Shown here: in pieces, positions 19,321-31,248 of the stretch
How the letters are laid out: each line of letters starts with the position of its first letter
Numbering within the stretch: the first letter of the stretch is position 1
DNA from: Capronia americana
Taxonomy: Eukaryota; Ascomycota; Eurotiomycetes; Chaetothyriales; Herpotrichiellaceae
Direction of reading: 5' to 3'
Assembly (NCBI GenBank): GCA_016110215.1
Contig: JADWQD010000021.1
Location: forward strand, 62,001-126,000
Length of the DNA stretch: 64,000 bases
The notes under the pieces: model-generated
The model's database searches: none
What the model was told of the DNA's origin: nothing
Seen by the model: only the letters and a program-made list of their open reading frames with translations
Program-made: the position numbers and the translations under genes

Positions 19321-20913
19321 ATGATTCTTAGGATCCAGCGACTCGCCCTCCTGACCCTGTTGGGCCTCTGCATCACCACTCTTTGTACCGCTGAAACCGT
19401 CGATATCCCCTCCGATGCGTCAGCCTCGTCCTTGATTGCGTCTGGAAAGGCTGCCCGAGCCCGAGGAGCCAACAGCGACGCCCTCGCCTACTTCGATGCG
19501 GCCGTGTCCAAAGACTCCTCCGACTACCTCACTCTTTTCCAACGAGGCATCACCTATTTGTCCTTAGGAAGGAATGCGCAGGCCAGCGTGGATTTTGACA
19601 ATGTATTAAAATTAAAACCCGGGTTCGAGGGAGCACTGTTGCAGAGGGCCAAGATCAGGGCGAAGAATGCGGATTGGGCTGCGGCCAAGAAGGACTACCG
19701 TGCGTTGGGAGATAGAGGGCTGGCGGATTTGGCACAATTGGAGGAAGCCGAGGGCGCAGCCTACCTTGCGGCCGAAGCAGAGAAGAGGCAAGATTGGGAG
19801 GCCTGCATCAACCAAGCTGGGACCGCCATCATGACAGCGGGCACGGCCCTGTCTCTGCGGCAACTGCGTGCGCGATGCCGACTCGAGCGTGGTGAAGTGC
19901 AGGAGGCCATCAGCGATCTTCAGCACGTTCTGCAGATTCATCCCGGTCAGGTCGAACCCCATCTGCAAATATCGGCCATGTTATTCTACAGCCTGGGAGA
20001 CACGAAGCTGGGTCTGGACCAGATCAAGAAATGCCTGCATTCCGACCCGGACTCGAAGCTATGCAAGAAGCTCTTCCGAGAAGAAAAGACCATCTTGAAG
20101 TCAGTGGACGAGGTACGGGCCCTGTTTGAAAAGAAGCAGTTCAACTCGGCGGCCAAGTTGTTGGTGGGCAAGGGCACTGAAGATGAACCTGGCTTGCTAT
20201 CGGAGCTCAAGTCCAATATTGAGTCTCACCGGGCAACTGGGAACATCCATGCCAAAGCACCATCGGACTTGTACACTCAGATGCTCGAGAAGACTTGCGA
20301 GGCGTACATGTCGATGAACAACATGGTCAAGGCCGCCAAATACTGCCCCGAGCTGCTGCGCGTGGACTCAAACTCACTACAAGGGCTTCTGTACCAAGCG
20401 CAAAAACAGATGGACGCCGAGGAGTACGATGCGGCAATTGCCACGCTCAACACAGCGAGAGACAATCATCCCGAAAGCCAAAACACGATCAACTCAAAGC
20501 TGCATGAAGCGCAAGTGGCCCTGAAGCGAAGCAAGAACAAGGACTATTACAAGATCCTCGGAGTTTCTCGTGACGCTGATGAAACAGCGATCAAGAAGGC
20601 CTACCGCACGGCGACAAAGACCTATCATCCGGACAAGGCCGCCGCCAAAGGGATTTCGAAGGAGGAAGCCGAGAAGAAAATGACGGCTGTCAACGAGGCA
20701 TACGAAGTGCTCAGCGACCCCGAGTTGAAAGCCAAATTCGACAACGGGGAAGACCCGAACGACCCCATGGCGAATCAAGGAGGCAATCCTTTCCAAGGGA
20801 GTCCCTTTGGTCAAGGCGGCCAGCAATTCTTCTTTCAGCAAGGCGGTGGAGGACAGAGACAGTTCAAGTTCTCGACTGGCGGGAATCCATTTGGAGGGTT
20901 CCCTTTCGGATAG
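19321..20913 (+). CDS. ER-lumenal TPR/DnaJ co-chaperone (P58IPK/DNAJC3 type)
   Basis: 530 residues, intronless. The ATG at 19321 opens a clear signal peptide (LALLTLLGLCITTLCTAE); the frame is open upstream, but that stretch lacks such a start. Residues about 30-390 are TPR repeats (for example FQRGITYLSLGRNAQA and EPHLQISAMLFYSLGD). The J domain begins at residue 408 (DYYKILGVSRDAD) and carries the HPD triad (TYHPDKA) that stimulates Hsp70 ATPase. A Gly/Phe/Gln-rich tail (NPFQGSPFGQGG) follows. P58IPK-like proteins hand misfolded lumenal clients to BiP/Kar2 and are induced by the unfolded-protein response. No HDEL-type signal ends the protein, so retention would rely on partners. Family assignment is firm. 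Confidence 0.93.
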   Translation: MILRIQRLALLTLLGLCITTLCTAETVDIPSDASASSLIASGKAARARGANSDALAYFDAAVSKDSSDYLTLFQRGITYLSLGRNAQASVDFDNVLKLKPGFEGALLQRAKIRAKNADWAAAKKDYRALGDRGLADLAQLEEAEGAAYLAAEAEKRQDWEACINQAGTAIMTAGTALSLRQLRARCRLERGEVQEAISDLQHVLQIHPGQVEPHLQISAMLFYSLGDTKLGLDQIKKCLHSDPDSKLCKKLFREEKTILKSVDEVRALFEKKQFNSAAKLLVGKGTEDEPGLLSELKSNIESHRATGNIHAKAPSDLYTQMLEKTCEAYMSMNNMVKAAKYCPELLRVDSNSLQGLLYQAQKQMDAEEYDAAIATLNTARDNHPESQNTINSKLHEAQVALKRSKNKDYYKILGVSRDADETAIKKAYRTATKTYHPDKAAAKGISKEEAEKKMTAVNEAYEVLSDPELKAKFDNGEDPNDPMANQGGNPFQGSPFGQGGQQFFFQQGGGGQRQFKFSTGGNPFGGFPFG

Positions 20914-23900
20914 ACCCAAGATATCTGGTCTGTTTCACGGCCTTGTGTACCATGCGTGTCCCTTGTCACTTTACGAAATGATACCCCATGTCTCTCAAGC
21001 TCCAGTCGTTTCTCGTTGCTTTTTCAGAATCAGACTTTGGGATGTCAAGCCACCACGGTTGCAGGATGAGATAACAGCAGGCCAAGGCACTTTTCCTCTC
21101 CCGGGCCAGCCTCGACTAGACTCGACCTCCTCTAGCGTTGTGTATCTCAGACCGGCCATATCCCTGTCACAACCAGCCAAACTCTCTTTGGCGCGACCAT
21201 TGAACGCGGGATGACAATGGCTAGCTCACATTGTGAAAGTTCAATGTAGGGACTACTTTGACAGGCACAAATGCGCAACAGGTATAGCCACCGCTGTTCT
21301 GCCTAGCCTACGGGTATGCAGCTCGAAAATTCCCCGAACAGCTTAGATCGTCGAGCCTGCGAGCTTGACAATCTCCCTCAAACAGTAAGAACACCACGGG
21401 GACACTCGTCGTGCATATGCATGATGCAGCTCCCAACTAGCCCAACCTCGCTGTCCTTCGGCACGGTCTCTCAACCCGGGGATGGATTTGCGTCTAGGAG
21501 AATACTCGAGACGCCGGCGCTTTGTACTCCGCATTCGACTACTGCAGACTAGTGGTATACCCCGGTCAACGCCCTCCGCCAATGAGTCCGAGGCTGCAGA
21601 TGGGCTGAGACCTCGACTGGTGGTGAAACACTTGACACCAGCTGCCTCTAAGCGACGTGAACTCAAAAGGACGGTACGTACCCGTGTTTTGCAGCGACTT
21701 TCACATGCCGGCCGAGTAACCCTCAGGGTAATGCTCCCTCCAGCAATCTGAAGATGTCCGCAGGATCAGAGCACAGAACTCATCACATCGCTAAGGGCGT
21801 TAGCTGCGACTGCGGGAGCGGGGAGCGTGCATCAAAAACACAAACTTCGGCTGCTCCTTCGGCCCAGGCTTCATGATTCATGACAACGAGGACAGCGGCG
21901 TGTTCCGCGCGAGTCAGTATCGAGACTAACAGCCCTCCAAGGCTGTCGTCCCAGCACCCATGCCGGACGCGCAAATTGTTGTTCATGCAACAAAAGACAT
22001 TAGCTGATGCATGTCCTCCGTTGGCAGGAATCTAATACTAGAACGGGCAATACTCCGTCTCGGCCATCCCCGGGATGACAACAAGATTCTGAGCTGCGAA
22101 CTCCCGCCCGTGCCGCCCTTGTGGCCCTGTCCTTGCTGCAGCAGCGCCAAATCATGGGACCATGTTGGTTTTGAGACGTTGACATCAACGCTTGCATGTT
22201 ATAGACGGGACACGAGTGCGGCAGGCGAGATGTGTACGTCAAATGGCTGTTGTCGGAGCTTTGCTCTTCCGTGGTCCTGCGAGTTCGGACGTTCGAGGGC
22301 ATCTTGACGGGATACAGACGGTTTTTCCCCTCGCGGGTTAAACAGCGCTGGAGTTGGAAGACACGATATCCCGCGGCCCCTGCTGTGCCAGGTTGCGACT
22401 TGAGAATTCTCAGCTACTGGAAGTTGAAACACTGTGCGTGGACAGGCACCCGGGCTCGCGGAAGCAGGTGTGACTGTTGTTATTATTGCTCCCGTGCAAA
22501 TCCAGGGACTCGATAACGCACCTGTAGGAAGTATGAAAGTTACATTTGGCACCTTGACTTTCTCTGTGTGACGTGGACTTATCCCCCCAGACGACCCATG
22601 GGGAGCTATATCGACGGAGCGATTCGGGCTTGTGTGTGAAGACTTCGACGAGCAGCCTCAGCCGCATTAATTTCCTTCAGCACTGTCGATAACTGAGACT
22701 AGCATCCCATTCCACACAATCTCCTTTTCACTATTCTGGCCTCCGTACCACTTCCGCACACTCTGTACACTCTGTACACGACGTGAAAGGTATAGGAATG
22801 CGCCCATGGATCTCGCAGTTCGTCAGTTCGTCAGTTCGTCAGTTCGTCAGTTCGTCAGTTCGTCAGTTCGTCAGTTCGTCAGTTCGTCAGTTCGCTCGCA
22901 AGGCTTCCCTCTTTCCATCTCAACGGCCCAGATGAAGTTATGTATATTGGACGCCCTCGAAAATAGACATCGACGTGTGAAAAACAAGGCCGAATTGCGG
23001 TATATATGTGTGAAGTGAATATAGTATTCCCACAGAGAGCCGTCCTGCTGTGCTGCTGTGCTGACGTGCTGCTGTGCCAGTCTCCAGCATTGCTTTTACA
23101 TAGTTGTTGTTGTGCGCCTCGATTGTGTCCGGCATTACCTCGTAGTGTATATACCCTGGGTATGTACTCGGTACTCTACGCCGACTCTGCGCCGACTCTG
23201 CGCTGATGATCCAGTGCTCATACATACAAAGCACCCTCCTCCTCGCCCTCTCGTCATCTCGATTTTGATATGGACACACGCTTGTCCGTCTACTGTGTAG
23301 AAGACTGCCCAAGATGAGTCGCTACCTCGGAGTTGAGGTCTACTAGCACTGTGGATACATGGTAGATTAGCAGAAAAGAGAACCGCACTGGTCCCCTCTG
23401 CTGCTCATCCTCCTTAGGTGCTCGTTCCTCCAAGTCCAAGACAGAGCAATGGCTAACCGGCAGCTGTTCTGTTAGGATTTCTAGCCGCTCCAGTGTTACC
23501 AGTCAGCCTCTCCTTCAGTTGACGACGTTGTACAAGCCCATCACGTCTGACTCTACTGCCTGTTTGATCATAGGGAACATCGGATAGGAAATATGAGCTG
23601 TGGGACAGCGATCCCGCTTGCGCGTAGAACATGCTTCGTCAACATCACTTGACGAGATGATATCATGGCTATCAAGACTAGGCTCATGTCTTCTATCTCT
23701 CCAAAAGGCCGTCGCGCTCGTCTCATGCGTCCCCGTCATCTTGCTCATCACCTCATCCGCAGTATGCCCACCGTCTCTCCAAAGTAAGAATACGAATCAT
23801 ACAGGCAGTATGTGCCATGTAATGCACTCGCCATGCAATGCAATACAGTAAAGGTGTAACCTCGTAAAATCATTAGTCGTACCAAAATGAATCTTCATCG

Positions 23901-23945
23901 TCTGCGCGTTAACTTCCCTCCATCATCGTTCATGATGTCGCGTCC
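20914..23945. other. 3-kb gene-free region with tandem repeats
   Basis: No ORF longer than about 125 codons and none with coding character. Contains the 10-copy octamer at 22816-22895 and smaller direct duplications (ACTCTGTAC near 22757, CGCCGACTCTG near 23180, GTGCTGCT-type runs near 23041). It lies downstream of both flanking genes, so it is not a promoter for either. Confidence 0.5.
22816..22895. repeat. Octamer tandem repeat (CAGTTCGT)10
   Basis: Nine perfect copies and a tenth ending in C instead of T. The 8-base period shifts the reading frame, so it is not a coding repeat. Confidence 0.95.
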
Positions 23946-26900
23946 TCATTCTCCTGAGTCGGAGGGGTGGCCACTCGGTACGGCAGTTGTTGTACTCCAG
24001 GCGCAACCTGACACTCTCTGAGCTTTCTGGTCACAACAGCCTTCGTGTTGGCGCGTCAGCATGGACAGCTTGCCCAGACTATTGCTAGCTTCGATGTCGA
24101 TATTCTCTGGTGTTTGGAAGATCGAGCCCACGGCTTTGCGCTCGCTTCTAGCTGGCTTCAACGTGTCGTCATTTGGGTACGACAATTCGGACGGCGAAGT
24201 TGGTCCGGAAGATGCTGAGTTTGTCCGCGTCACAATTGCATGCTCTTCAGATGGATTCTGACTGGCGACATGAGATGCTCGACGGTGAGTCTTTGGCGAA
24301 GTTGGTGGAGAACTGGAGCTTCGGGCCTTGCGTCTCCCGTCTGGAGGCTTTTCTGACAGGGGCCGATTGCTGACGGCCTTGTTGTCCACATCGCCAAGGT
24401 TCCAACCTCGACTTCCGTCACTGTCTTCCGTCTCTGTAGCAAGGCTGTTTCGTCGAGATCGTCTCCTCTCATCGGCCTCGCGCAACATCTCCGCTGGTCC
24501 CTTGACGATAGCACCTCCCACTGCGAGCATGATCGCCACACTAAATTTGCCCCAGAGTAACAGTGAGCGACCCCAGCCATCTTTCGACTCTTTGGCAGCT
24601 GCGGATTTTGAAGAAACTGGTTCGCCAGGCCTCCTTACAGGTTCGCCACGGGCATTGGTGATTGGTGCTGGAGCATCCTGCGAGGCGCCTGTGGAGAATT
24701 CACTCGCAGAAGGACCATTGACATCCGGATAGCAGTGCCGGTTTGCAATGCTTTCTCCATCATAGTTTTCCCAATCACATTCCAAATACCCCGAGGGTGG
24801 TTTTCGATGGCCAATGAACAACCCTAATACCCACCAGCTCAAATTTCCAAACATTGACCAGTTCGAACGCCAGGCATTGGCTATGACACGTCGTGCCAAC
24901 GCCAGAGGATCTCGTCTGAAGCCTTGAATGTAGGATGTGTACCGTGACAGAGTCGCATAAACCGTCTGGATCGTCAAAGCCGCCAAAGGTCTTGTCCCTA
25001 TTCCACGATGCTGGAGTATCTCGAGTGGCTTGCGTGCTCGAGTCGTGCCTTGTCTCTCGGGAAGGACGGGTTGTCCATTGAGCGGGTTGCTGATCTTCGC
25101 CTTCAGGGGACAGGTTGCTGGCCGCGAGTCATGAAAATCGCCGGAACGCGGCTCGCCCTTCGTGTCCAGGTCATCGTCATATTTGGTGCTCGCCTGGCTG
25201 GCTTCCAGAGCCGAGCTAGTTTTCCGCCGCTTTCGAGGATTGAGCGAAGAGTCAGGGAACGCATTATATGATGAGCATCCATGGGCGCTAGTCCGATCCC
25301 GCGAGAACAGTGGCCGTGGGATTTCAACATTGTCACTTAGGCCAACAGGACTCGATGCATCAACCTTGGAGCCACTTTCCCTGTTTTCCGAAAACGAGGA
25401 CATTGTCTTCCAAACCCAGGAATCAATTCCGGGATGTGAATGGCATCCGACAGGGCTTTGGTCAGTCTTATTCGGCAGGTTGTTGTTATTCTGGATCAGA
25501 CTTTCGCATTGTCCTGATTCGTTCGACAAGGGAAGTCTGGCCAAAGTCTCGTCCAGAGAACTAAGCCGGAACCGGTTTGCATCTTCAGCAAAGACCTCGT
25601 CTAAGCTCTGGAAAGCAGGGCCAGGCCGACCACTGACATGATCGGGACTTGAACAAGTCGTCTCGCTATATCGGCCCGTGGCTGGCTGCTCAGTGCGTGG
25701 TACATCATATCCACTTGTCTGGGAGCAAGACCGAACGGGGACGGACCGTGTTGGTGATGCGAAAGGTGAATTGGAAGGGAGGTTACCACTGTCAGCGGTA
25801 AATGTAGGTAGGAGAAGAGGCTTGAGCTGCGTAGATCCTGGCATGAACTTTCGGGGCCTTCGCTTGGACGGATGTCGTGAAACGGTTTGTGATGTGCTTT
25901 CCGCCCGAGAATGACCCCCGGCATCCATGCTTGGACTAGTTAAAACATGGGAGGCCATAGTCGACCGTCTTGAACCAGTGCGACTGACCTCCAGGGCACA
26001 GCACTCCCCATGCCCTGAGCACATGGACCGTGTATCGTCAAGGACTCGTGGACTTGAGGCCAAGGGCGAAGAAGGAATCTGCGCTTCAAAGTAGTCGGTG
26101 GCAGCCATCGCGGGCGAAAGCAGCATGGACTGCGGTCTGCTGTGGGTTTGACATGTGCGCATCCCTGGAGACGAAGGAACTCTTGGGATGATCAACGACA
26201 TGGGGCGTGCACTTCGTCTTCTGGGAGTGGGAAGCTCAATGCCGTGCTGATTCTTGGTAGGTGACAGTGCGAGAAGCTGGGTCAAGACCTCGTTCCGCCT
26301 GGTCATGTCACGGTTGGTGGCCTCGAGACTAAGCTTCTCATCTTCCAACTTCTCAATCCTGGCTTTCAAGCAGTCCAGCGCGGTTTGATCGAATCTCTTT
26401 TCTTGACAATCATACTCGAGGTCACGAATAGTGGATTGCTTTAGTTCGACGTCGTCCTCCAGATCCTTAATCCTTCGCTTGAGCTTGCACTCTGTTTCAG
26501 CAGACCGTTCGACGGCTTGCTGCAGTTCGTACTCGAAAGAAGCCTTGGTAGACTCAATCTCCTTCTTAAGTCGCTGAATCTCTTCTTTTGCCTTCTTTAG
26601 CTTGTCCTTCCAGGGCAGATGGGTGGTTGGTGAGTACATGGCATCTTTAACCGTCTGTAGTTCATTTTCAATGTGGTCAATATAGTCGTCTGGGTTGAAC
26701 GTGGGTTTGGCCAGAGACGGCTTGCGGCTAAGTGTTCGGCGCTTGCCAGGCGACTTTCTCTGGATGTTGAGCGAGCCTTCCCTGAGACCCATGGTTGGCG
26801 AATCAAGTCGTAAAGAATCGGGAATAGAGAGTGTATGGATGTCGCTGGAGGCGTCGTGGTAGATCGAAGGTGTATTTGAATGCTTATCGGGCGAGTCCTC

Positions 26901-27311
26901 GAAGACTGGAATAGCAGCACGCCTCTTCAGTCCGCGTATACGATATGCATTGAAGTTGGAGATTTCGTTCAGGATAGCTGACTCCGTGGAAGCATTGCTC
27001 AGTTCTTCCGCCTTAGTATGAGCCCAGTCATTCTCGTCCCTCCTATTAAATCGAGGAGAAGGAAAGTAGGGGGATTCGTTCTCGCCGGTCCGGTTCAGCT
27101 GAGAAAATGGAGCGCTGATGCCGTTAACAGACAGCGACTGGGCAGAGAACCTGGCGTGGCGAGTCTGCAGGAGTCTCTGCTGACGAGTGTGAGGAGCCGA
27201 CTTTGGAGTTGTATTGTTGGGCTGGGAGTCGCGCAATGACGGGGGAATCGATCGAGACCGGGAGTGAAGACTGTAGGCAGGTGACGGAGGGTGGGCGTGA
27301 ACGTCGTCCAT
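23946..27311 (-). CDS. Large coiled-coil protein with C-terminal membrane-associating segments
   Basis: Intronless, 1121 residues, ATG at 27311. The first 190 residues are Ser/Pro/Arg-rich with many SP sites. Residues about 205-345 form a strong coiled coil (LKKAKEEIQRLKKEIESTK, then ELKQSTIRDLEY and KLEDEKLSLEATNRDM). A long low-complexity region full of SP and SPxR sites follows. Near residues 810-835 (WSMFGNLSWWVLGLFIGH) and 925-950 (LLLWGKFSVAIMLAVGGAIV) are hydrophobic segments that could anchor it to a membrane. The C-terminus is charged and disordered. This layout suits a scaffold at the nuclear envelope, spindle pole body or cortex, with cell-cycle kinase control, but I recognise no named family. 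Coding status is secure from the length and the domain-like layout. Confidence 0.82.
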   Translation of the reverse strand: MDDVHAHPPSPAYSLHSRSRSIPPSLRDSQPNNTTPKSAPHTRQQRLLQTRHARFSAQSLSVNGISAPFSQLNRTGENESPYFPSPRFNRRDENDWAHTKAEELSNASTESAILNEISNFNAYRIRGLKRRAAIPVFEDSPDKHSNTPSIYHDASSDIHTLSIPDSLRLDSPTMGLREGSLNIQRKSPGKRRTLSRKPSLAKPTFNPDDYIDHIENELQTVKDAMYSPTTHLPWKDKLKKAKEEIQRLKKEIESTKASFEYELQQAVERSAETECKLKRRIKDLEDDVELKQSTIRDLEYDCQEKRFDQTALDCLKARIEKLEDEKLSLEATNRDMTRRNEVLTQLLALSPTKNQHGIELPTPRRRSARPMSLIIPRVPSSPGMRTCQTHSRPQSMLLSPAMAATDYFEAQIPSSPLASSPRVLDDTRSMCSGHGECCALEVSRTGSRRSTMASHVLTSPSMDAGGHSRAESTSQTVSRHPSKRRPRKFMPGSTQLKPLLLPTFTADSGNLPSNSPFASPTRSVPVRSCSQTSGYDVPRTEQPATGRYSETTCSSPDHVSGRPGPAFQSLDEVFAEDANRFRLSSLDETLARLPLSNESGQCESLIQNNNNLPNKTDQSPVGCHSHPGIDSWVWKTMSSFSENRESGSKVDASSPVGLSDNVEIPRPLFSRDRTSAHGCSSYNAFPDSSLNPRKRRKTSSALEASQASTKYDDDLDTKGEPRSGDFHDSRPATCPLKAKISNPLNGQPVLPERQGTTRARKPLEILQHRGIGTRPLAALTIQTVYATLSRYTSYIQGFRRDPLALARRVIANAWRSNWSMFGNLSWWVLGLFIGHRKPPSGYLECDWENYDGESIANRHCYPDVNGPSASEFSTGASQDAPAPITNARGEPVRRPGEPVSSKSAAAKESKDGWGRSLLLWGKFSVAIMLAVGGAIVKGPAEMLREADERRRSRRNSLATETEDSDGSRGWNLGDVDNKAVSNRPLSEKPPDGRRKARSSSSPPTSPKTHRRASHVASQNPSEEHAIVTRTNSASSGPTSPSELSYPNDDTLKPARSERKAVGSIFQTPENIDIEASNSLGKLSMLTRQHEGCCDQKAQRVSGCAWSTTTAVPSGHPSDSGE

Positions 27312-28308
27312 GAAGAATTATGTTGTCATGGATATCCGGCGCCGACAGGATGGTAAGGCATGCTATTGGTCTTGAGACACGGCTTGACGAACTGGTGAGA
27401 GAGGCTTGCTGCCAATGACATTCACAGAAGATAAATTGCGCAATCTGCAGCATTCCAAGCCTCGTCCTGCGAGAGCTGATGCAATAAGGCGCTCGAGAGC
27501 AAAGGAATGCGAGAAGTGAAAAGGCTAATGATTGCTCAGCTCGAGGTGAAGAGAAGTGTCGGAACATGAAAAGAGTGAGCGCAAGCAGGAGCAGTTTCTC
27601 CTCTCGAGCTGTTTACTTCTTCCTGTTCCTGGCGAGCTGCATGGAAATCTCCGTCGACGCCTGAAAATCTTACCCGAACTGTTCGCGAAGCTCGCTAGAA
27701 CGGGGTGCCGTGGCCAATGGGCGCAGACTGCACTTTAACTAAGTCAGCGGTGGAGACAAGGCTGACTCGCAGGTCTGCCGAGGCACGGGCACGCAAGCGC
27801 GTCATCACGTGATCAATTCCAAGCTTCCTTCACCGCGTTGCCTTTACTTCCACCTCACTGCAACATGTTTGGAACCGGCCTTCATGTGTCCCTACAACAT
27901 GAGCGAACATGGCACACATCTTTGGTGCCGCTACTCGAGCTATGTTGCTTTGTCTGGACGTTGCCCCATAAGCCAATCACTATTCAACCATCGACAATGC
28001 CTTTATTGTCACGCCAGTGAATCTATTTTTTCTTCCCTATTGTCGGCCCGCGTTGTCTGCAAAAGCTCTGGGCAAAGATGTCACTGTCCTAACAATCACT
28101 ATTCACAAAGGAGCACAAGGACGTTTTGCCTATTGTCAGTTATTTTGGGACGGACTCATCAGAATGTAGGTCCATATCAACCCAGGCATGGGCGTTTGCT
28201 CTTGAATCGATCCATCACATAACTCGTCCTCCTCCTGCATCCTCGCCAGTGATAGTCTTGTTCTACGTATTCCATTCAAACACTGTAAGTATATCTTTCA
28301 TAATCCCG
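27312..28308. promoter_or_regulatory. Divergent upstream region, coiled-coil / Cys-His protein genes
   Basis: About 1 kb lies between two divergent start codons. No gene is visible. A GTAAGT at 28285 could be the donor of a leader intron of the plus-strand gene, but I cannot show an acceptor. Confidence 0.45.
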
Positions 28309-31248
28309 ATGTGCAAAGTTCTCGAATATCGATACACCAAGTGCAAGAGGCCCAGAAGTAAGTGTCCCCAAACCTCCCAACTTCTGTCTCATCGCCTGGC
28401 TTCGACGGGCACTGACTTGGTGCAACTATAGACGCAGGACCTGATTATGATGAATTCGCCCCTGAAAATCTTTGTGACGGTAGGGGACAAGGCGTGCTTA
28501 AGGCCCCATGCCTCATTCAAGTCTGCGAAAAGCATGAGGGCGGTGTGGCCCAGTACGATATTGACGGCTCTGTCCTTTCGAACCTCAAATGCACTCCGAC
28601 CGTCGAGATCGTCTATATCAGGAGCAAATGCCGCTACTGTGGCGAGGACAGTGATGGCCACTACGAGGTGGATGCTGAAAAGAATAACCGGATTATGCGC
28701 AAGCCCAAGTTGATCATTCGCACTGGCGGAGACTCGTCGTTTCGGTCCATGGACGATTACACCGTCCACGTGCCACAGATCCCGTGGAAAGACCCTTCTT
28801 TTCGTATGCCCGACTGGAATCCTACAATTCCTCGAGAGAATGCGATGGACGACGAGGAGCTTGTCAGTCCTTTCACTGTGAAGGAGCGCAAGCCGACCGG
28901 CATCGTAAGTTCTCCTGTCCCGGCCAAGTCCGGGTTCATGTTCTTGGCCTTGATTTCTGTCCCAACAATGGCGCTAACTTCCCGGGAACAATAGATGAAC
29001 CGCGATGATGAGCCTGAAGAATGGGTTGATGCCGACCTGCGGCCCATAGATCTCCTCGAAAACCACTACGACGAAATCGGCGATCGGCCAAGTTGTCGAG
29101 TTGACCGGATGCTCTACTATCATCCAGAACCGGATGACGAACTGCCTCAAGAGGGTTTAGGGCCTCACGAATCGCAAACTGGCTCGCAGTCGCCACAGGA
29201 AGGGGGATCCCAGCCTCGTGGTCCTGGAGGAGAGTCGCAACTCAATGATGCTCAGCCAGAGGACTCCCAGGGAGAGCCGTGCGCTAATGGGTCGCAGGGA
29301 ACATCCCAGGCCAATGCTCTAGCTGCAGGAGGTGCAGAGCCACCCCCTTCACCTCCCCGAAATCCACCTGGATGCTCAGATAGCCACGGTCGCGCGGGAA
29401 GGCGATTGTCCGGTAGCTCGGAGGATTCGGGCAAAAACTCTACAACATCTCCCCGAGACCGCGCAGACGGTCCGGATGGCGCGGCAACAGCGCCGCAGAC
29501 ACTGGCACCACAAGCACTACCTCAACAGGATTCACCGCAGGACACATCACCAGCAGTCGGACCCCAAGCTGAAGGCGACACTCGCAACGGCCAGCGAAAT
29601 AGACCTCTAACGGGTAACACTTCCACCGCAGACTTTGAGGAGAAAGTTTACGCTCAGACTGAAGTCGGTGGGCGACTTTTGGTTCTTCAACGAGTGCAGC
29701 GGAGTACCGATTTTGCTTGGCGCTGGAATGAAGGCTCTAGCGTGGCCCCGTTCTCTCTGGCGGAGTGGGAAACGCTGCTCAACGACGCTGTCGTTCATGA
29801 TGAGGAAGAAGTCGCAGGGCTTTTGGAGACAATTCGCGAGGATCGTCTAGAAGGGCTTCGACGAACAGCAGCTCGGGAAGAGCTACGAGGCCATTTCCGC
29901 TTCGCTGGCTACGACGTCTTGACAGATGAAGCGTTGGACCAGCTCTTGGAGCGCGCCGGCTGGGATGGGCGAGCTGTGTACGACATATGGCAAAATATAA
30001 GCGAGCCTATTCCCTCAGTGGAAATCGACGACGCTCCAAGCAATCCAGATGGCAACGCAGAGCAGACTTTGGCGCACGGCGATTCTAGCTCCGGTGCAAA
30101 CGGCGGAACATCACCAGAAGTACAACGCACGCCGAGGCGGTCTTCAGGGCAAGGAACTTCCCCACCGGCTACTCGAACACCAACCCCTTCCCTTGATCCC
30201 GAGATTCTGTTTGGACATAACACAGGTATGCCAGCACATATACAAGAGATGATGGAGCACGAGCTACGGCAAAGAGATGAGGAGGCCGAACGACAGCGAC
30301 TTCAACGTGGACGTCGACGGAAGCCTGAAACCGGAGACGAGGACGAATTTGTAGAAATGGATGACATCCGAGCTGAATACCAAGCAGAGACCCTTGGTGG
30401 AAGCGAAGTCCACGAACAGGTAAGTCGAGCCCCAACTGACACTCCACTCGCATTTCCTTCATCCAGCCTCGAGAGACGCGTAGAGCGGTCACCAGCATCA
30501 CTGACAAGAATTTCAGCTAACAAGAGAACAGGATGAACTAGAAGCGGACGAACTACGCCGCAAACGGGAACTCGAACGGTTACAACGTATTGAGGACGAA
30601 AACGAAATCGAGCGCGCACGGCTCAAGGGAATCCGGGATCTCATACGCCAGGAGCGGGAACGTGAGCTACTCGAGAGCGGCAAGGCGCTTGAACGTGAGC
30701 TCCTTGAAGAGACCCGCGCACTACGACGCCTGGCCGGGATCTATGACGAGGAAGAGAATGAAGGAGCCGCTAATAATGGAGACCAGTCCGCCGATGACGG
30801 CCAGCAAACAGGCGATGTTGCCGATGAAGAACCACCTGAAGAAGAAGAGGAAGAAGAAGAGCCTCAGCCTGGTCCTCGCGTCAAACGGAGAAAGGCCAAT
30901 GACGGCCGAGCCGTGCCAGCTCCTCCACCGCCGGTTCAGCCTCGCATGAGACCCCACACTCGCAGCATGGGACCCCCAACGGAGAGTGTCCACCACATGC
31001 GCCTGCGACCTAGACGGGGACAGGCAGCATCGTCTTCCGCGTCTGCCAATCTTGCGCCTCCACCAGTGACGTCCAACAATCCCCCTGCGGCTCCGAGCCG
31101 AGGCCGTGGCCGTGCTGGCACGAGCAGAAGCGGAGGCCGTACAGAAGCAACCAGCACGAAGACTACTAAGGGAAAACCTCGAAGCAAGAACGGTGTCCAG
31201 AAGAAGGCCAAGGCGTCCAAGAAGTCGACCACCACGCGGCGGACCTGA
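28309..31248 (+). CDS. Charged unknown protein, Cys/His N-terminus, coiled coil, AT-hook-like tail
   Basis: Four exons, 28309-28357, 28432-28904, 28995-30419 and 30517-31248, stay in frame and give 892 residues. The N-terminus (MCKVLEYRY, C12, C31-D-G, C48-x2-H51) could bind zinc and resembles the N-termini of the two Cys-rich genes at 42.9-46 kb. A second Cys cluster (KCRYCGED) follows. Residues about 200-390 are rich in Gln, Ser, Pro and Gly and likely disordered. Residues about 640-720 form a Glu/Arg coiled coil (RELLESGKALERELLEE). Next is an acidic block, then a basic tail with SRGRGRAG, which resembles an AT-hook, and Lys-rich runs. The tail suggests nuclear DNA or RNA contact. The final exon could begin 15 bases later, also in frame. 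No enzyme motif seen. Confidence 0.75.

Noticed and set aside
22816..22895. Possible CRISPR-like array
   Set aside because: The units are contiguous octamers with no spacers, in a fungal genome; it is a simple tandem repeat.
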